Source of the DNA: SAR324 cluster bacterium
GTDB taxonomy: Bacteria; SAR324; NAC60-12
Direction: 5' to 3'
Assembly (NCBI GenBank): GCA_016764995.1
Contig: JAESQU010000085.1
Location: 1-42,574, forward strand
DNA length: 42,574 nucleotides
The position numbers were made by a program, and so were the translations under genes. Below, piece by piece: positions 34,563 to 42,530 of the stretch. How positions within the stretch are numbered: position 1 is the stretch's first letter; each line of letters opens with the position of its first letter. The notes under the pieces are model-generated. The model searched no databases. It saw only the letters and a list, made by a program, of their open reading frames with translations, and was not told where the DNA came from.

Positions 34563-34675
34563 CGCCTCCTTTTTATCTGTACAACAGCAGATTAAACTGG
34601 CGGGTTTGCGCCTTTGCTAAAACTCCACATTATCCTTATTATTAACCATTTTGCAAACCTTTATTGAGAATCTTT

Positions 34676-35086
34676 ATGGATACATCCAGTATTGAATACG
34701 CTGAAGGCCGAGTTTTTTCCTTTGAAGACGAAAGTGCAATTCACCCCGAATTTCTGGAAACTTTTGATTATTCAGGTCCACGGCAGCGTGTCAGCTACCA
34801 AATGAATGAGTTTGCGGCAGTCTGTCCTTTTTCCGGACTTCCTGACACAGGAATTGTCTGGGTTGACTATATTCCAAAAAAGAAACTGCTTGAGCTCAAA
34901 GCACTTAAATATTATTTCCTTTCTTTCCGTAATGTCGGAATTTTCCAGGAAGCGGTAACAGCACGTATTTTCAATGATTTGTATCCCTTGCTTGAACCTG
35001 AAGAATTACTGATCAAAACCCGCTACAGTACACGAGGCGGTATTGATACAACCTGTAGCATCGACTCCAATGAGCAAACCTCCTGA
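34676..35086 (+). CDS. queF: NADPH-dependent 7-cyano-7-deazaguanine reductase (QueF)
   Basis: A 136-residue unimodular QueF from the ATG at 34676 (the track uses TTG 34664). It reduces preQ0 to preQ1 in queuosine synthesis. Catalytic Cys and Asp lie in 'FAAVCPFSGLPDTG'; the fold signature 'LELKALKYYFLSFRNVGIFQEAVTARIFNDL' and 'TRYSTRGGI' follow. Where B. subtilis has His-Glu after the FRN block, this protein has Gln-Glu; that position varies in the family (Tyr in many). Its end overlaps the next start by 17 bases. Confidence 0.94.
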   Translation: MDTSSIEYAEGRVFSFEDESAIHPEFLETFDYSGPRQRVSYQMNEFAAVCPFSGLPDTGIVWVDYIPKKKLLELKALKYYFLSFRNVGIFQEAVTARIFNDLYPLLEPEELLIKTRYSTRGGIDTTCSIDSNEQTS

Positions 35087-36275
35087 TTTAACTTCACTGC
35101 GTGAAGACACACGCATCATTCTTTCTGGCCGTGACCCGCACCGCTACGGCGGCATGGTCAATCCTCCAGTATATCATGTTTCCACGGTTCTCGCGGAAAC
35201 GGTGGCTCAACTAAATTCCAGGGATCATCTCGAAGAGTCCGGAGAACAGGAAATGGCCTATGGCCGTAAAGGGACGCCAACTTCGTGGGCCTTGGAAAAC
35301 GCGGTTGCGGAATTAGAGGGCGGCCACCGCTGTCTGGCGTTTTCGTCTGGACTGGGAGCTGTTACCGGAGCGCTGTTTGCGTTTTTGAAAGCAGGGGATC
35401 ACTTGCTGATGACCGACAGTGTTTATGCGCCCACACGTAAGTTTTGCAATTCGGTGCTGAAACGTTTTGGTGTAGAAACTACTTACTACGATCCGTTAAT
35501 TGGTGCAGATATTAGTTCGTTACTGCGACCAAACACCAGTGTTGTCTTTACCGAATCACCTGGATCCCACACCTTTGAAGTTCAGGATATTCCGGCCATT
35601 GCTGAAGCCGCACATGCGCAAGGCGCAAAAGTGCTGATGGACAATACTTGGGCTTCGCCTTTGTTTTTTAAACCCTTTGAACATGGAGTGGACGTCTCGA
35701 TTCAAGCCGGGACCAAATACATTGTCGGTCATGCTGACGCGATGCTTGGGACTGTTACAACCTGCAAAGATGCCTGGCCCGCATTGCGTGACTGCACAGG
35801 TCATCTTGGACAGTGCGCTGGTCCGGACGACCTTTATTTAGCACAACGCGGCTTCCGCACACTGGCTGTACGTTTGCGTCAGCACCAATCCAGCGCACTC
35901 GCGATTGCGGAATGGTTACAGAACCGACCGGAAGTTCGGCAAGTCCTTTATCCTGCATTGCCGGATGCACCTGGACACAAGATTTGGAAACGAGATTTTC
36001 TTGGAGCCAGCGGTTTATTCGGTTTCGAACTCAAACCGTTTACGGAGGAGGCAGTAGTCTCAATGCTGGATGGAATGCGATTGTTCGGCTTGGGTTATTC
36101 CTGGGGCGGTTATGAAAGCCTGCTCATTCCGGCAAATGTGCGAAAAATTCGCAGCGCAGTGCCGTGGCGTTTTGAAGGACCATTGTTGCGTGCTCACATC
36201 GGACTTGAGGATGTCGACGATTTAAAGGATGATCTAAAGGATGGCTTGAAGCGTCTGCGGAATTTCCGCGCTTGA
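35070..36275 (+). CDS. metC: Cystathionine beta-lyase
   Basis: A 401-residue PLP enzyme from the ATG at 35070 (the track uses TTG 35043). It belongs to the Cys/Met-metabolism class and probably converts cystathionine to homocysteine. Motifs: 'YGRKGTPTSWALENAVAELEGG' with the phosphate-binding region, 'FSSGLGAVTGALFAFLKAGDHLLMTDSVYAPTR', 'VLMDNTWASPLFFKPFEHGVDVSIQAGTKYIVGHADAMLGTV' with the Schiff-base Lys, and 'LFGLGYSWGGYESL', which is typical of MetC rather than cystathionine gamma-synthase. The start lies inside the end of queF. Confidence 0.93.
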   Translation: MSKPPDLTSLREDTRIILSGRDPHRYGGMVNPPVYHVSTVLAETVAQLNSRDHLEESGEQEMAYGRKGTPTSWALENAVAELEGGHRCLAFSSGLGAVTGALFAFLKAGDHLLMTDSVYAPTRKFCNSVLKRFGVETTYYDPLIGADISSLLRPNTSVVFTESPGSHTFEVQDIPAIAEAAHAQGAKVLMDNTWASPLFFKPFEHGVDVSIQAGTKYIVGHADAMLGTVTTCKDAWPALRDCTGHLGQCAGPDDLYLAQRGFRTLAVRLRQHQSSALAIAEWLQNRPEVRQVLYPALPDAPGHKIWKRDFLGASGLFGFELKPFTEEAVVSMLDGMRLFGLGYSWGGYESLLIPANVRKIRSAVPWRFEGPLLRAHIGLEDVDDLKDDLKDGLKRLRNFRA

Positions 36276-36320
36276 TTTTCTTGTGGCAACACGACTTTTA
36301 AACCAACGAAAAACGTCCAG

Positions 36321-37208
36321 ATGAATTTGCTGATTGCGGATGAAGCAACTGAAGTAATGGATTTTCTTCAAGATTTCTTTGTGAAAGCAGGACACTCCGT
36401 GTTTTTCGCAAGAGATGGAGAGGAAGCTTTGCGAATTTTTCGGAAGGAGGAAATTGAAGGAATTTTCTGTGCTTTGACTTTGCCTAAATTGGGTGGTCTG
36501 GAATTGTTGAAGGAAATTAAATCGACAAATAGTCGTCGGCCGTTTGTGATGCTTTGCCCGCAAAATGATACTGAAAACGCGCTCAATGCTTTGCAGCTTG
36601 GAGCATGTGATTATCTCATCAAAAAAATTAATCCTCTGGAACTTCAGCGTACACTGGACAGAGTAGCATCTCTAAATGTGGGTTTCCACTTCAGTGCCTA
36701 TGCGCTTGATCACTTGCTGCAGGAAACCCGAACTCTGGAAATTGGCAATGATTTTGAGGGAGTGAACCGGATAATCGCTTTTATGACGCAGGATTTGTCG
36801 AGCTACGGAATTTTGAAACAAGAACAATTGTTCCGCATGAATCTGCTGCTCAAGGAAGCGATTGAGAACGCGATTTTTCATGGAAACCTTGAATTGAATT
36901 CAGAAATGCGCAGGAAAAATCCGCAATTGTTTTACAAAACGGCATCACAAAAACGAAACATGGATCCTTATAAAAACCGTAAGCTAATCTTGCAGTATGA
37001 TATCAGCCGTAACTCTGCAAAATATGTTGTACGAGACGAAGGAAAGGGATTTGCACATGGAGACCTGTTGGATCCGGTTGATCCGGACAACTTGCTGCGT
37101 ATCGTAGGCCGTGGATTGATTATGATAATGAATTTTATGGATGAGGTTTTTTGGAACGATCGAGGCAACGAAATCACCATGGTACGTTATCGTAAACGTA
37201 AAACATGA
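36321..37208 (+). CDS. Pseudo-receiver plus RsbW-like ATPase domain protein
   Basis: A 295-residue two-domain protein. Residues 1-115 form a CheY-like receiver fold ('LLIADEATEVMDFLQDFF', 'LPKLGGLELLKEI', 'GACDYLIKK'). The phosphoacceptor Asp is absent: the expected 'DxMMPxMDG' reads 'ALTLPKLGG', so this position is Ala. The switch Thr is Cys in 'VMLCP', while the Lys is kept. Residues 155-295 are a GHKL ATPase of the RsbW/serine-kinase type ('LLLKEAIENAIFHGNLELN', 'VRDEGKGFAHGDLLDP', 'GRGLIMIMNFMDEVFWNDRGNEITM'). It overlaps bamD by 4 bases, so the two are translated together. Likely a stress or anti-sigma regulator. Confidence 0.88.
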   Translation: MNLLIADEATEVMDFLQDFFVKAGHSVFFARDGEEALRIFRKEEIEGIFCALTLPKLGGLELLKEIKSTNSRRPFVMLCPQNDTENALNALQLGACDYLIKKINPLELQRTLDRVASLNVGFHFSAYALDHLLQETRTLEIGNDFEGVNRIIAFMTQDLSSYGILKQEQLFRMNLLLKEAIENAIFHGNLELNSEMRRKNPQLFYKTASQKRNMDPYKNRKLILQYDISRNSAKYVVRDEGKGFAHGDLLDPVDPDNLLRIVGRGLIMIMNFMDEVFWNDRGNEITMVRYRKRKT

Positions 37209-38026
37209 ATAATATTTCTGTGAGTATAATTTTCAAAATGCGGAGTCGGTTTAGTTTCAACAGGATAATTTATTATTTTCAAATTTTCACGTTGCTGGTG
37301 TTTTCCGGACTTTTACAAAGTTGTACAGAAACAGGAACCACTCAAGTACGTCTGCCTTCCATCGAGTTGTATCAACGGGCGATGGTGGCGTTAGAAGACG
37401 AATTTTACCAGGAAGCACTGAAGAATTTTCAAATCCTTGTTGATGAACATTCCGGAACAAGGCTGGCCACCCTCTCACATTTGAAAATGGGGGACTTGTA
37501 TTTTAAGCAGAGGAAATGGGAAGAATCTGAAAGTAACTACAGACGTTTCCTTCTGCTCAATCCACGCAGTCACTTGACACCTTACACACTCAACCGCCTG
37601 ATTGCTCTAAATTATGAACGCAATCTTTACGGTTTATTTGTGAAGTCTCGGGATTTCGACCGTAACATGGAACCAAACCGGACGCTCATCCGCGAATATC
37701 AGCGTTTCTATTTGCTGTTTCCGCATAGTCCGTATTTGGCAGACGTGCAGGAATATCAGAAAAGAGCACGAAGTGATCTTGCTGAGCACGAGCTGCATGT
37801 GGCGAATTACTATTTTGATAAGGAAGCCTACCATTCCGCAATTGGGCGCTATTTATATTTGCTCAAACACTATCCTGGATTTCCTCGCACCACTCATGTT
37901 GCGGAACGTTTGATTGAAGCATACCGCTTGAATCAGCAACCGGAACTTGCGGCAGAAATGCAAAAAGTTCTGGATACATTGCGGGAGCGCAATTTGCTGG
38001 CGCAACTCACGATGAGAGAAGAATGA
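37205..38026 (+). CDS. bamD: Outer membrane protein assembly factor BamD
   Basis: A 273-residue lipoprotein of the BAM complex, which inserts beta-barrel proteins into the outer membrane. Signal and lipobox: 'LLVFSGLLQSC' (Cys40 from the first ATG; a start at Met12 would place it at 29). TPR-like repeats follow: 'LYQRAMVALEDEFYQEALKNFQILVDEHSGTRLATLSHLKMGDLYFKQRKWEESESNYRRFLLLNP', 'RNMEPNRTLIREYQRFYLLFPHSPYLADVQEYQKRARSDLAEHELHVANYYFDKEAYHSAIGRYLYLLKHYPG'. The N-terminal part is less typical than the second half. ATGA overlaps link it to both neighbours. Confidence 0.88.
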   Translation: MNNISVSIIFKMRSRFSFNRIIYYFQIFTLLVFSGLLQSCTETGTTQVRLPSIELYQRAMVALEDEFYQEALKNFQILVDEHSGTRLATLSHLKMGDLYFKQRKWEESESNYRRFLLLNPRSHLTPYTLNRLIALNYERNLYGLFVKSRDFDRNMEPNRTLIREYQRFYLLFPHSPYLADVQEYQKRARSDLAEHELHVANYYFDKEAYHSAIGRYLYLLKHYPGFPRTTHVAERLIEAYRLNQQPELAAEMQKVLDTLRERNLLAQLTMREE

Positions 38027-39210
38027 TCCCACCGTCCATTCGTTTTTCACAAAAAAAATGTTTGATTTGTTTGGTGGTAATACTGTTTTTTTTCTCCGGA
38101 TGCGCGGAGCTAGATGGAATCTTTCCCAAGTTTGAGCCTCAAAAGACGGCAGAAAAAAGCACTGCCGTTCCCAGTTCCGCCAGTGTCACTCAAAAACAAA
38201 TCTTGCTTTCTGCGGAAAATAGTCAATTACAGAGTAAAATTGAGCAACTGCAGCAACAAGTAAACAAACTCCAAAAACAACAAAAACAACAACGTGATGA
38301 TTTCCTTTTGCTGCAGGAGCAATGGGAAATGAATTTTGTTTTGCTGGAGCGCTCTATTGAGGAATCATTGAGGTCAAGCAAAGCTTCCAAATCCACGGCT
38401 TCAATGATTTCACAGGTGCTGGGAAATCAGTCTCGTCAGCAGGACGCAACGAAGTTGAAGAAAGTTCCACAGAAAATTCTGCAGCCGATTGAAAATTACT
38501 CATTGTTGAAAAATACTGAGACTGAAATTCCGAAAACTTCTGTTTCAACTGCAACTCAGGAATTGGCGGAAATCAATAATTTGGATCTCAAATCGGAAAA
38601 AGCGAATGTTGATGAAGAACCGGGTTTTGCGGAAACCGCAACAGTCAATCTAGAAGATTTGAAAGATCCGGAAGATTTGCCGAATCCAGACACACGTGCT
38701 CTTCAAGTAACAGCCGATGTTTCAAAAACTTCTCAAGCATCTTTGGCAAGCACGAAAACTTCTGAGCTGGGTTTTTCTGATCCGGATCTCAATCCTCCGG
38801 ATGATCCATTTATTTTGATTCGGCATCCGGGTGTTAAGAAAATGTATAATCAGGGTATGACCGCAGTCATCCAAAAAGACCACTCTCAGGCAATTCTTGT
38901 TTTTGAGAATTTTACGAAAAGATTTCCGGATAATCTTGATAGCGACAATGCCTTTTACTGGATTGGACGTTCCTACTTTGAGCTGAATGAACTGGAAAAA
39001 GCAGAAGAGTCGTTCCGTAAAGTTTTGACTCGTTATGAGCACCGTCCGACTTCGCAGGGTTACAAAACTCCGGACTCAATTTATATGCTGGGAAAACTAC
39101 AGCTTCGGCAAAACCTGGATCAGCGAGCGGTTTATTATTTTGAGGAAGTGATCAAGCGTTTTCCAGGCTCCGCGGCAGCCAGAAACGCGGAACGTGATTT
39201 GGAAAGATGA
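38023..39210 (+). CDS. CpoB/YbgF-like lipoprotein with coiled coil and TPR domain
   Basis: A 395-residue lipoprotein with lipobox 'FFFSGC' (Cys27). Residues 60-110 form a Gln/Lys-rich coiled coil ('LQQQVNKLQKQQKQQRDDFLLLQEQWEM'). Residues 130-275 are a Ser/Thr/Pro/Glu-rich linker, and 280-395 carry three TPRs ('YNQGMTAVIQKDHSQAILVFENFTKRFPD', 'FYWIGRSYFELNELEKAEESFRKVL', 'SIYMLGKLQLRQNLDQRAVYYFEEVIKRFP'). This is the layout of YbgF/CpoB, which links the Tol system to cell-wall synthesis. The linker is much longer than in E. coli, and there are no tol/pal genes nearby. Confidence 0.85.
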   Translation: MIPPSIRFSQKKCLICLVVILFFFSGCAELDGIFPKFEPQKTAEKSTAVPSSASVTQKQILLSAENSQLQSKIEQLQQQVNKLQKQQKQQRDDFLLLQEQWEMNFVLLERSIEESLRSSKASKSTASMISQVLGNQSRQQDATKLKKVPQKILQPIENYSLLKNTETEIPKTSVSTATQELAEINNLDLKSEKANVDEEPGFAETATVNLEDLKDPEDLPNPDTRALQVTADVSKTSQASLASTKTSELGFSDPDLNPPDDPFILIRHPGVKKMYNQGMTAVIQKDHSQAILVFENFTKRFPDNLDSDNAFYWIGRSYFELNELEKAEESFRKVLTRYEHRPTSQGYKTPDSIYMLGKLQLRQNLDQRAVYYFEEVIKRFPGSAAARNAERDLER

Positions 39211-39211
39211 T

Positions 39212-39469
39212 TCAGTAAAGTATAAAAGACCGTATCATTTCAATAAGAAGGAGCGCCGCGATCACCGAAATATCAACTCCGCCAATGGGTGGGATGACTT
39301 TTCTGATGCGGGACAGCACCGGCTCCACCATGCTTTGTAGCCAGCGAACCGCGGGTGGGTAATGCTGCTCATGCATGATCCACGAAATAAGTGCATAAAC
39401 GACAATCATCAAGCTGTAAAGCCGTAACATTGCTGCAACTACTAGTACGAATGTTTCCGAAATCGGCAT
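39212..39469 (-). CDS. YggT family membrane protein
   Basis: An 85-residue protein from the ATG at 39469 (the track extends to 39553 through repeat DNA). Two transmembrane helices: 'FVLVVAAMLRLYSLMIVVYALISWI' and 'ISVIAALLLIEMIRSFIL'. Between them lies the conserved block 'AVRWLQSMVEPVLSRIRKVIPPIGGVDIS'. The family is near-universal in bacteria, is often close to division genes, and has an unclear role, possibly in osmotic or cell-shape control. Convergent with the CpoB-like gene, one base away. Confidence 0.92.
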   Translation of the reverse strand: MPISETFVLVVAAMLRLYSLMIVVYALISWIMHEQHYPPAVRWLQSMVEPVLSRIRKVIPPIGGVDISVIAALLLIEMIRSFILY

Positions 39470-39519
39470 TATAAATTTTTCTTGTTTAGGATTTGATGTT
39501 TCCTTAGTGCTATTTTGCA

Positions 39520-39603
39520 ACTTTGTACGGGCACGGTGACTTTGTACGGGCACGGCGCGTCGTGCCCCTACTTTGCAACTTTCCCCCGCAACGGAGTGCG
39601 GGG
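39520..39603. repeat. Tandem 19-bp repeat and two GC-rich hairpins
   Basis: ACTTTGTACGGGCACGG occurs twice in tandem (39520-39536 and 39539-39555, period 19). It is followed by two strong hairpins: GGGCACG/CGTGCCC (39548-39567) and CCCCGCA/TGCGGGG (39584-39603). The sequence is of the GC-rich intergenic hairpin-repeat type. The rest of 39470-39684 is T-rich and contains no gene. Confidence 0.75.
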
Positions 39604-39684
39604 CTACCGTTTTCCATTATTATTTTCCCTTCTTTTTTGCTTTTTTTCCTCAGTGCCTTTTTTCCTTAGTGCCTCTTTTCTACT

Positions 39685-40773
39685 TTATTTAGCATCCTGT
39701 CGTGATTCCAGTTTTCGGACACGATCAAAAAGTTCAGCCAAGCGGTTTATGAGCGACTGTATTTGCCGCCACTGACTAACAGGACGTCCGGGCATTCCTC
39801 CCAGAACCTCTTTGTCCTTTGTGTTTGCAGTGATCACGGCACGCGCGACTGCGGTGACGTTGCTTCCAACAATCACATTGTCCCTGATTCCAGACTGACC
39901 ACCCATTATTAAATGGTCACCAGCCTTTACGCTACCACCAACCGCGGATTGTGCGGAAATCAGAGCTTGTTCGCCAAGACTTACATTATGAGCAATTTGT
40001 ACTTGATTGTCGAGTTTACTGCCCCGTTTAATAGTAGTTGTGCGAAAACGCGCCCGGTCAATTGTCGTACATGCACCAACCTCAACATCGTCTTCAAGTC
40101 GTACATTTCCCACTTGCGGAATTTTCTGGTTGACGCCTTCACGTTGAAAATAACCGTGTCCGTCTGAGCCAATTACTGCACAGGATTGTAAAATCACACG
40201 GTCACCAATTTCCGAATTGTCCTGCACCACCGCGTTTGGATACAAGATGCAATCCGTGCCAATCACAACATCGGACATGACCACAACGCCGGCGTGCAGG
40301 ATAGTGTTTTCGCCAATCCGCACTCCATCGTAGATCACAACTTTTGGTCCGACAATCACATTCTTGCCGAGTTTTGCTCTTTTACTGACAACCGCGCTGG
40401 GATGAATTCCGGATTTTTTGGAAAGTCCCGGAATCCTCGGCGCTTCGGGATTCAAAAGTTTTGTGGCCGCCACATGAGTTGCCAGTGGATCTGCGGAAAT
40501 CAGCAGGTTGTGTTCCGGATGCTGAACTTCCGGTGAAACGACCAAAGCAACCTGGCTCGAATTAATTTCGTCCACGCTAGTACTGACCTGCCTCGACATT
40601 CCCGCAGGAGTCGGAACGCTGGTGATACCGCCTGGACCGGTTAAATATGCCAGCCCTCCCGCTTGTAGCGAATCAAGTCCGCAAACATGCGTGATTTGTA
40701 AATCTCCGTTTCCGGAAAAATTAACCTCAAGCTTTTTGGCAAGTTCCTTCAGAGAAAACGACGGTACGCTCAT
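39685..40773 (-). CDS. lpxD: UDP-3-O-(3-hydroxyacyl)glucosamine N-acyltransferase (LpxD)
   Basis: A 362-residue left-handed beta-helix acyltransferase in lipid A synthesis, adding the second acyl chain from acyl-ACP. N-terminal substrate domain 'FSLKELAKKLEVNFSGNGDLQITHVCGLDSLQAGGLAYLTGPGG', then about ten hexapeptide coils ('VIVGPKVVIYDGVRIGENTILHAGVVV'), the catalytic His in 'NQVQIAHNVSLGEQALI', and the C-terminal arm 'VSQWRQIQSLINRLAELFDRVRKLE'. I use ATG 40773; the GTG at 40782, overlapping the moeA stop, is possible. No lpxA or fabZ is next to it. The gene follows moeA directly. Confidence 0.95.
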   Translation of the reverse strand: MSVPSFSLKELAKKLEVNFSGNGDLQITHVCGLDSLQAGGLAYLTGPGGITSVPTPAGMSRQVSTSVDEINSSQVALVVSPEVQHPEHNLLISADPLATHVAATKLLNPEAPRIPGLSKKSGIHPSAVVSKRAKLGKNVIVGPKVVIYDGVRIGENTILHAGVVVMSDVVIGTDCILYPNAVVQDNSEIGDRVILQSCAVIGSDGHGYFQREGVNQKIPQVGNVRLEDDVEVGACTTIDRARFRTTTIKRGSKLDNQVQIAHNVSLGEQALISAQSAVGGSVKAGDHLIMGGQSGIRDNVIVGSNVTAVARAVITANTKDKEVLGGMPGRPVSQWRQIQSLINRLAELFDRVRKLESRQDAK

Positions 40774-40778
40774 AAACC

Positions 40779-41996
40779 TCACCCAATTTCATTCAGGAGT
40801 GGGCGGACGGAGACTTGGCTTCCTTTCGGAAGAACGGGAGAATTTGCTTCCACCCGGATCAAGGCATTTGACTCAACGAGCGAACCGATACTGTGTGAAC
40901 CTTGAAATTTCAAGGGGCGTACCCGGAATTTGCCATTTTTCTCATGCAGTTGTCCGCGCATGAAATGCATTCGTTTGTAGGTTTTAGTTATGGATTCTTC
41001 AAGGATGGCTTTGACCATGCTTTCTTCCAAAATTCGGCGTCCCATCATTTGCCGCAAAGCAGGTCGCACAAATTCTTCAAACAGCACGTAACTTGACGCC
41101 GGATTCCCCGGAAGCCCAAAAACTAAAGTTTTACCGCGCCGACCGAAAAAAAGCGGTTTTCCGGGTTTGAATTTTATTTTCCAAAAAATTTCCTCGACAC
41201 CCATTTCTTTTAAAACGGGCTTGGCGTAATCCTTGTCACCAACAGACATTCCTCCGGAAACCAGTAACACGTCAGCTTGCAATGCAGCTTCAAATTCCTG
41301 TTTCAGAATTTCCGGAACATCCGGAACCATCGACATTTTTAGCAGTTCGCACGATTCCTGTTTGACCATTCCCGCCAGCATGTAACGGTTTGATTCCCGA
41401 GTTTGTCCGGCTTGCGGTTTTTCTTCTACGTCAACCAATTCGCTTCCGGTGGAAACAATGCTTACTTTCGGAACGCGCCGTACCGGAACTTTTGCAAATC
41501 CAAAAGTTGCCAGCACCGCCATTTGCGCCGGACCAATCACCGTTCCAGCCGGAATTACAATTCGTCCCTCCGGAATATCTTCACCCTGGAAACGGACATT
41601 TTCCGTTTTTGGAATCGACTGAAAGAAGCGCACATGGGACTCTTCGAGTTCAATATCTTCCTTCATCACAGCCGCATCAGCCCCTGGAGGAAGTGGTGCG
41701 CCCGTTGCAATCTGTACGCATTGTCCGGAACAAATGCTATCTTCTCCGGAATCTCCTGCGGAAATATAGCCCAGTTTTTTTAGGCGGACTGGATTTTCAC
41801 GTGAGGCATCGGCTAAATCCGCCGCTTGTACAGCATAACCATCCACCGCGGAATTGTCGAATAACGGCATTCCGTGGGGCGCCAAAATGTCTTCTGAAAG
41901 TGCCAAACCCTGCGATTCCGTCAAGGGGCGCTGTCCTTTTTCAAGTGGCACAACGTGTTCGAAAACTAGAGCTCTCGCGTCTTCATAATTTAACAT
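40779..41996 (-). CDS. moeA: Molybdopterin molybdotransferase (MoeA)
   Basis: A 405-residue enzyme that inserts molybdenum into adenylylated molybdopterin. It shows 'LFDNSAVDGYAVQAADL' near the N-terminus, 'QIATGAPLPPGADAAVMKED', 'RVPKVSIVSTGSELV', 'DVLLVSGGMSVGDKDYAKPVLKEMG', and 'FGRRGKTLVFGLPGNPASSYVLFEEFVRPAL', all typical. A complete MoeA implies molybdenum enzymes elsewhere in the genome, such as a formate dehydrogenase. The gene lies just upstream of lpxD, with adjacent or overlapping codons. Confidence 0.95.
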   Translation of the reverse strand: MLNYEDARALVFEHVVPLEKGQRPLTESQGLALSEDILAPHGMPLFDNSAVDGYAVQAADLADASRENPVRLKKLGYISAGDSGEDSICSGQCVQIATGAPLPPGADAAVMKEDIELEESHVRFFQSIPKTENVRFQGEDIPEGRIVIPAGTVIGPAQMAVLATFGFAKVPVRRVPKVSIVSTGSELVDVEEKPQAGQTRESNRYMLAGMVKQESCELLKMSMVPDVPEILKQEFEAALQADVLLVSGGMSVGDKDYAKPVLKEMGVEEIFWKIKFKPGKPLFFGRRGKTLVFGLPGNPASSYVLFEEFVRPALRQMMGRRILEESMVKAILEESITKTYKRMHFMRGQLHEKNGKFRVRPLKFQGSHSIGSLVESNALIRVEANSPVLPKGSQVSVRPLLNEIG

Positions 41997-42014
41997 CGCA
42001 TCCTGTTTGGAGAT

Positions 42015-42206
42015 TCAACGATGTTTCGTTTCCAAGTAAAATCCAATTTCATTTCGTCCAAGTTCTGTGTCCGTCCATTCATGAAAACCTTGGCTGGACA
42101 AGTCTTCAATCAGATTAGCCCAATCCTGGTGGTTCCAATTTGAGTGTGATCTCAACCATGTATTTAATTCTTTTTTTGGAAAACGTTCTTTCTTCTTTTT
42201 TGCCAT
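42015..42206 (-). CDS. Small basic protein of unknown function
   Basis: A 63-residue protein from the ATG at 42206; the ORF track extends upstream to 42266, but AAAGG sits before 42206. It starts with a run of Lys ('MAKKKKERFPKKELNTW') and has a Trp-rich middle ('WNHQDWANLIEDLSSQGFHEWTDTE'). It resembles small conserved proteins of unknown role in some proteobacteria. It lies directly upstream of moeA on the same strand, 18 bases away, so it may be cotranscribed. Confidence 0.55.
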   Translation of the reverse strand: MAKKKKERFPKKELNTWLRSHSNWNHQDWANLIEDLSSQGFHEWTDTELGRNEIGFYLETKHR

Positions 42207-42441
42207 TTTATGCCTTTTACTTTTTGATTTTAAATTTATTTGTTTAGCACCTTTGAAATCCGTCAACTGTCTATCCTACGTATTTTTGTCAAAACTCAAA
42301 AGTTTCTTGTGAAATTATTTTTAGGAACCCCTGAAAGCGTGCTGGAAAACTTGTAAGAGTTTTGCTGAAATGTTACCATTCCTGCAGTCATGATTTATCT
42401 GGAAAAGATGAATTCGTATTAGTCTTTTTTAATTCCGATCT

Positions 42442-42530
42442 GGAGAGGTGTCCGAGTGGTTTAAGGTGACAGACTCGAAATCTGTTGTACGTCATGCGTA
42501 CCGGGGGTTCGAATCCCTCCCTCTCCGCCA
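42442..42530 (+). tRNA. tRNA-Ser (anticodon CGA)
   Basis: An 89-nt class II tRNA with encoded CCA. Acceptor stem GGAGAGG/CCTCTCC, discriminator G, D arm 'TCCGAGTGG', anticodon stem ACAGA/TCTGT with loop CTCGAAA (anticodon CGA, codon UCG), a long variable arm (GTACG/CGTAC) typical of Ser, and T arm 'GGGGGTTCGAATCCCTC'. The window ends 44 bases later with no further gene seen. Confidence 0.96.

Noticed and set aside
34563-34675. PreQ1 riboswitch upstream of queF
   Set aside because: The short GGCG/CGCC hairpin and the A-rich stretch do not fit the preQ1-I or preQ1-II layout.
41390-42118. 242-residue plus ORF
   Set aside because: It runs antisense through moeA, which has unmistakable conserved motifs; the ORF is a shadow.
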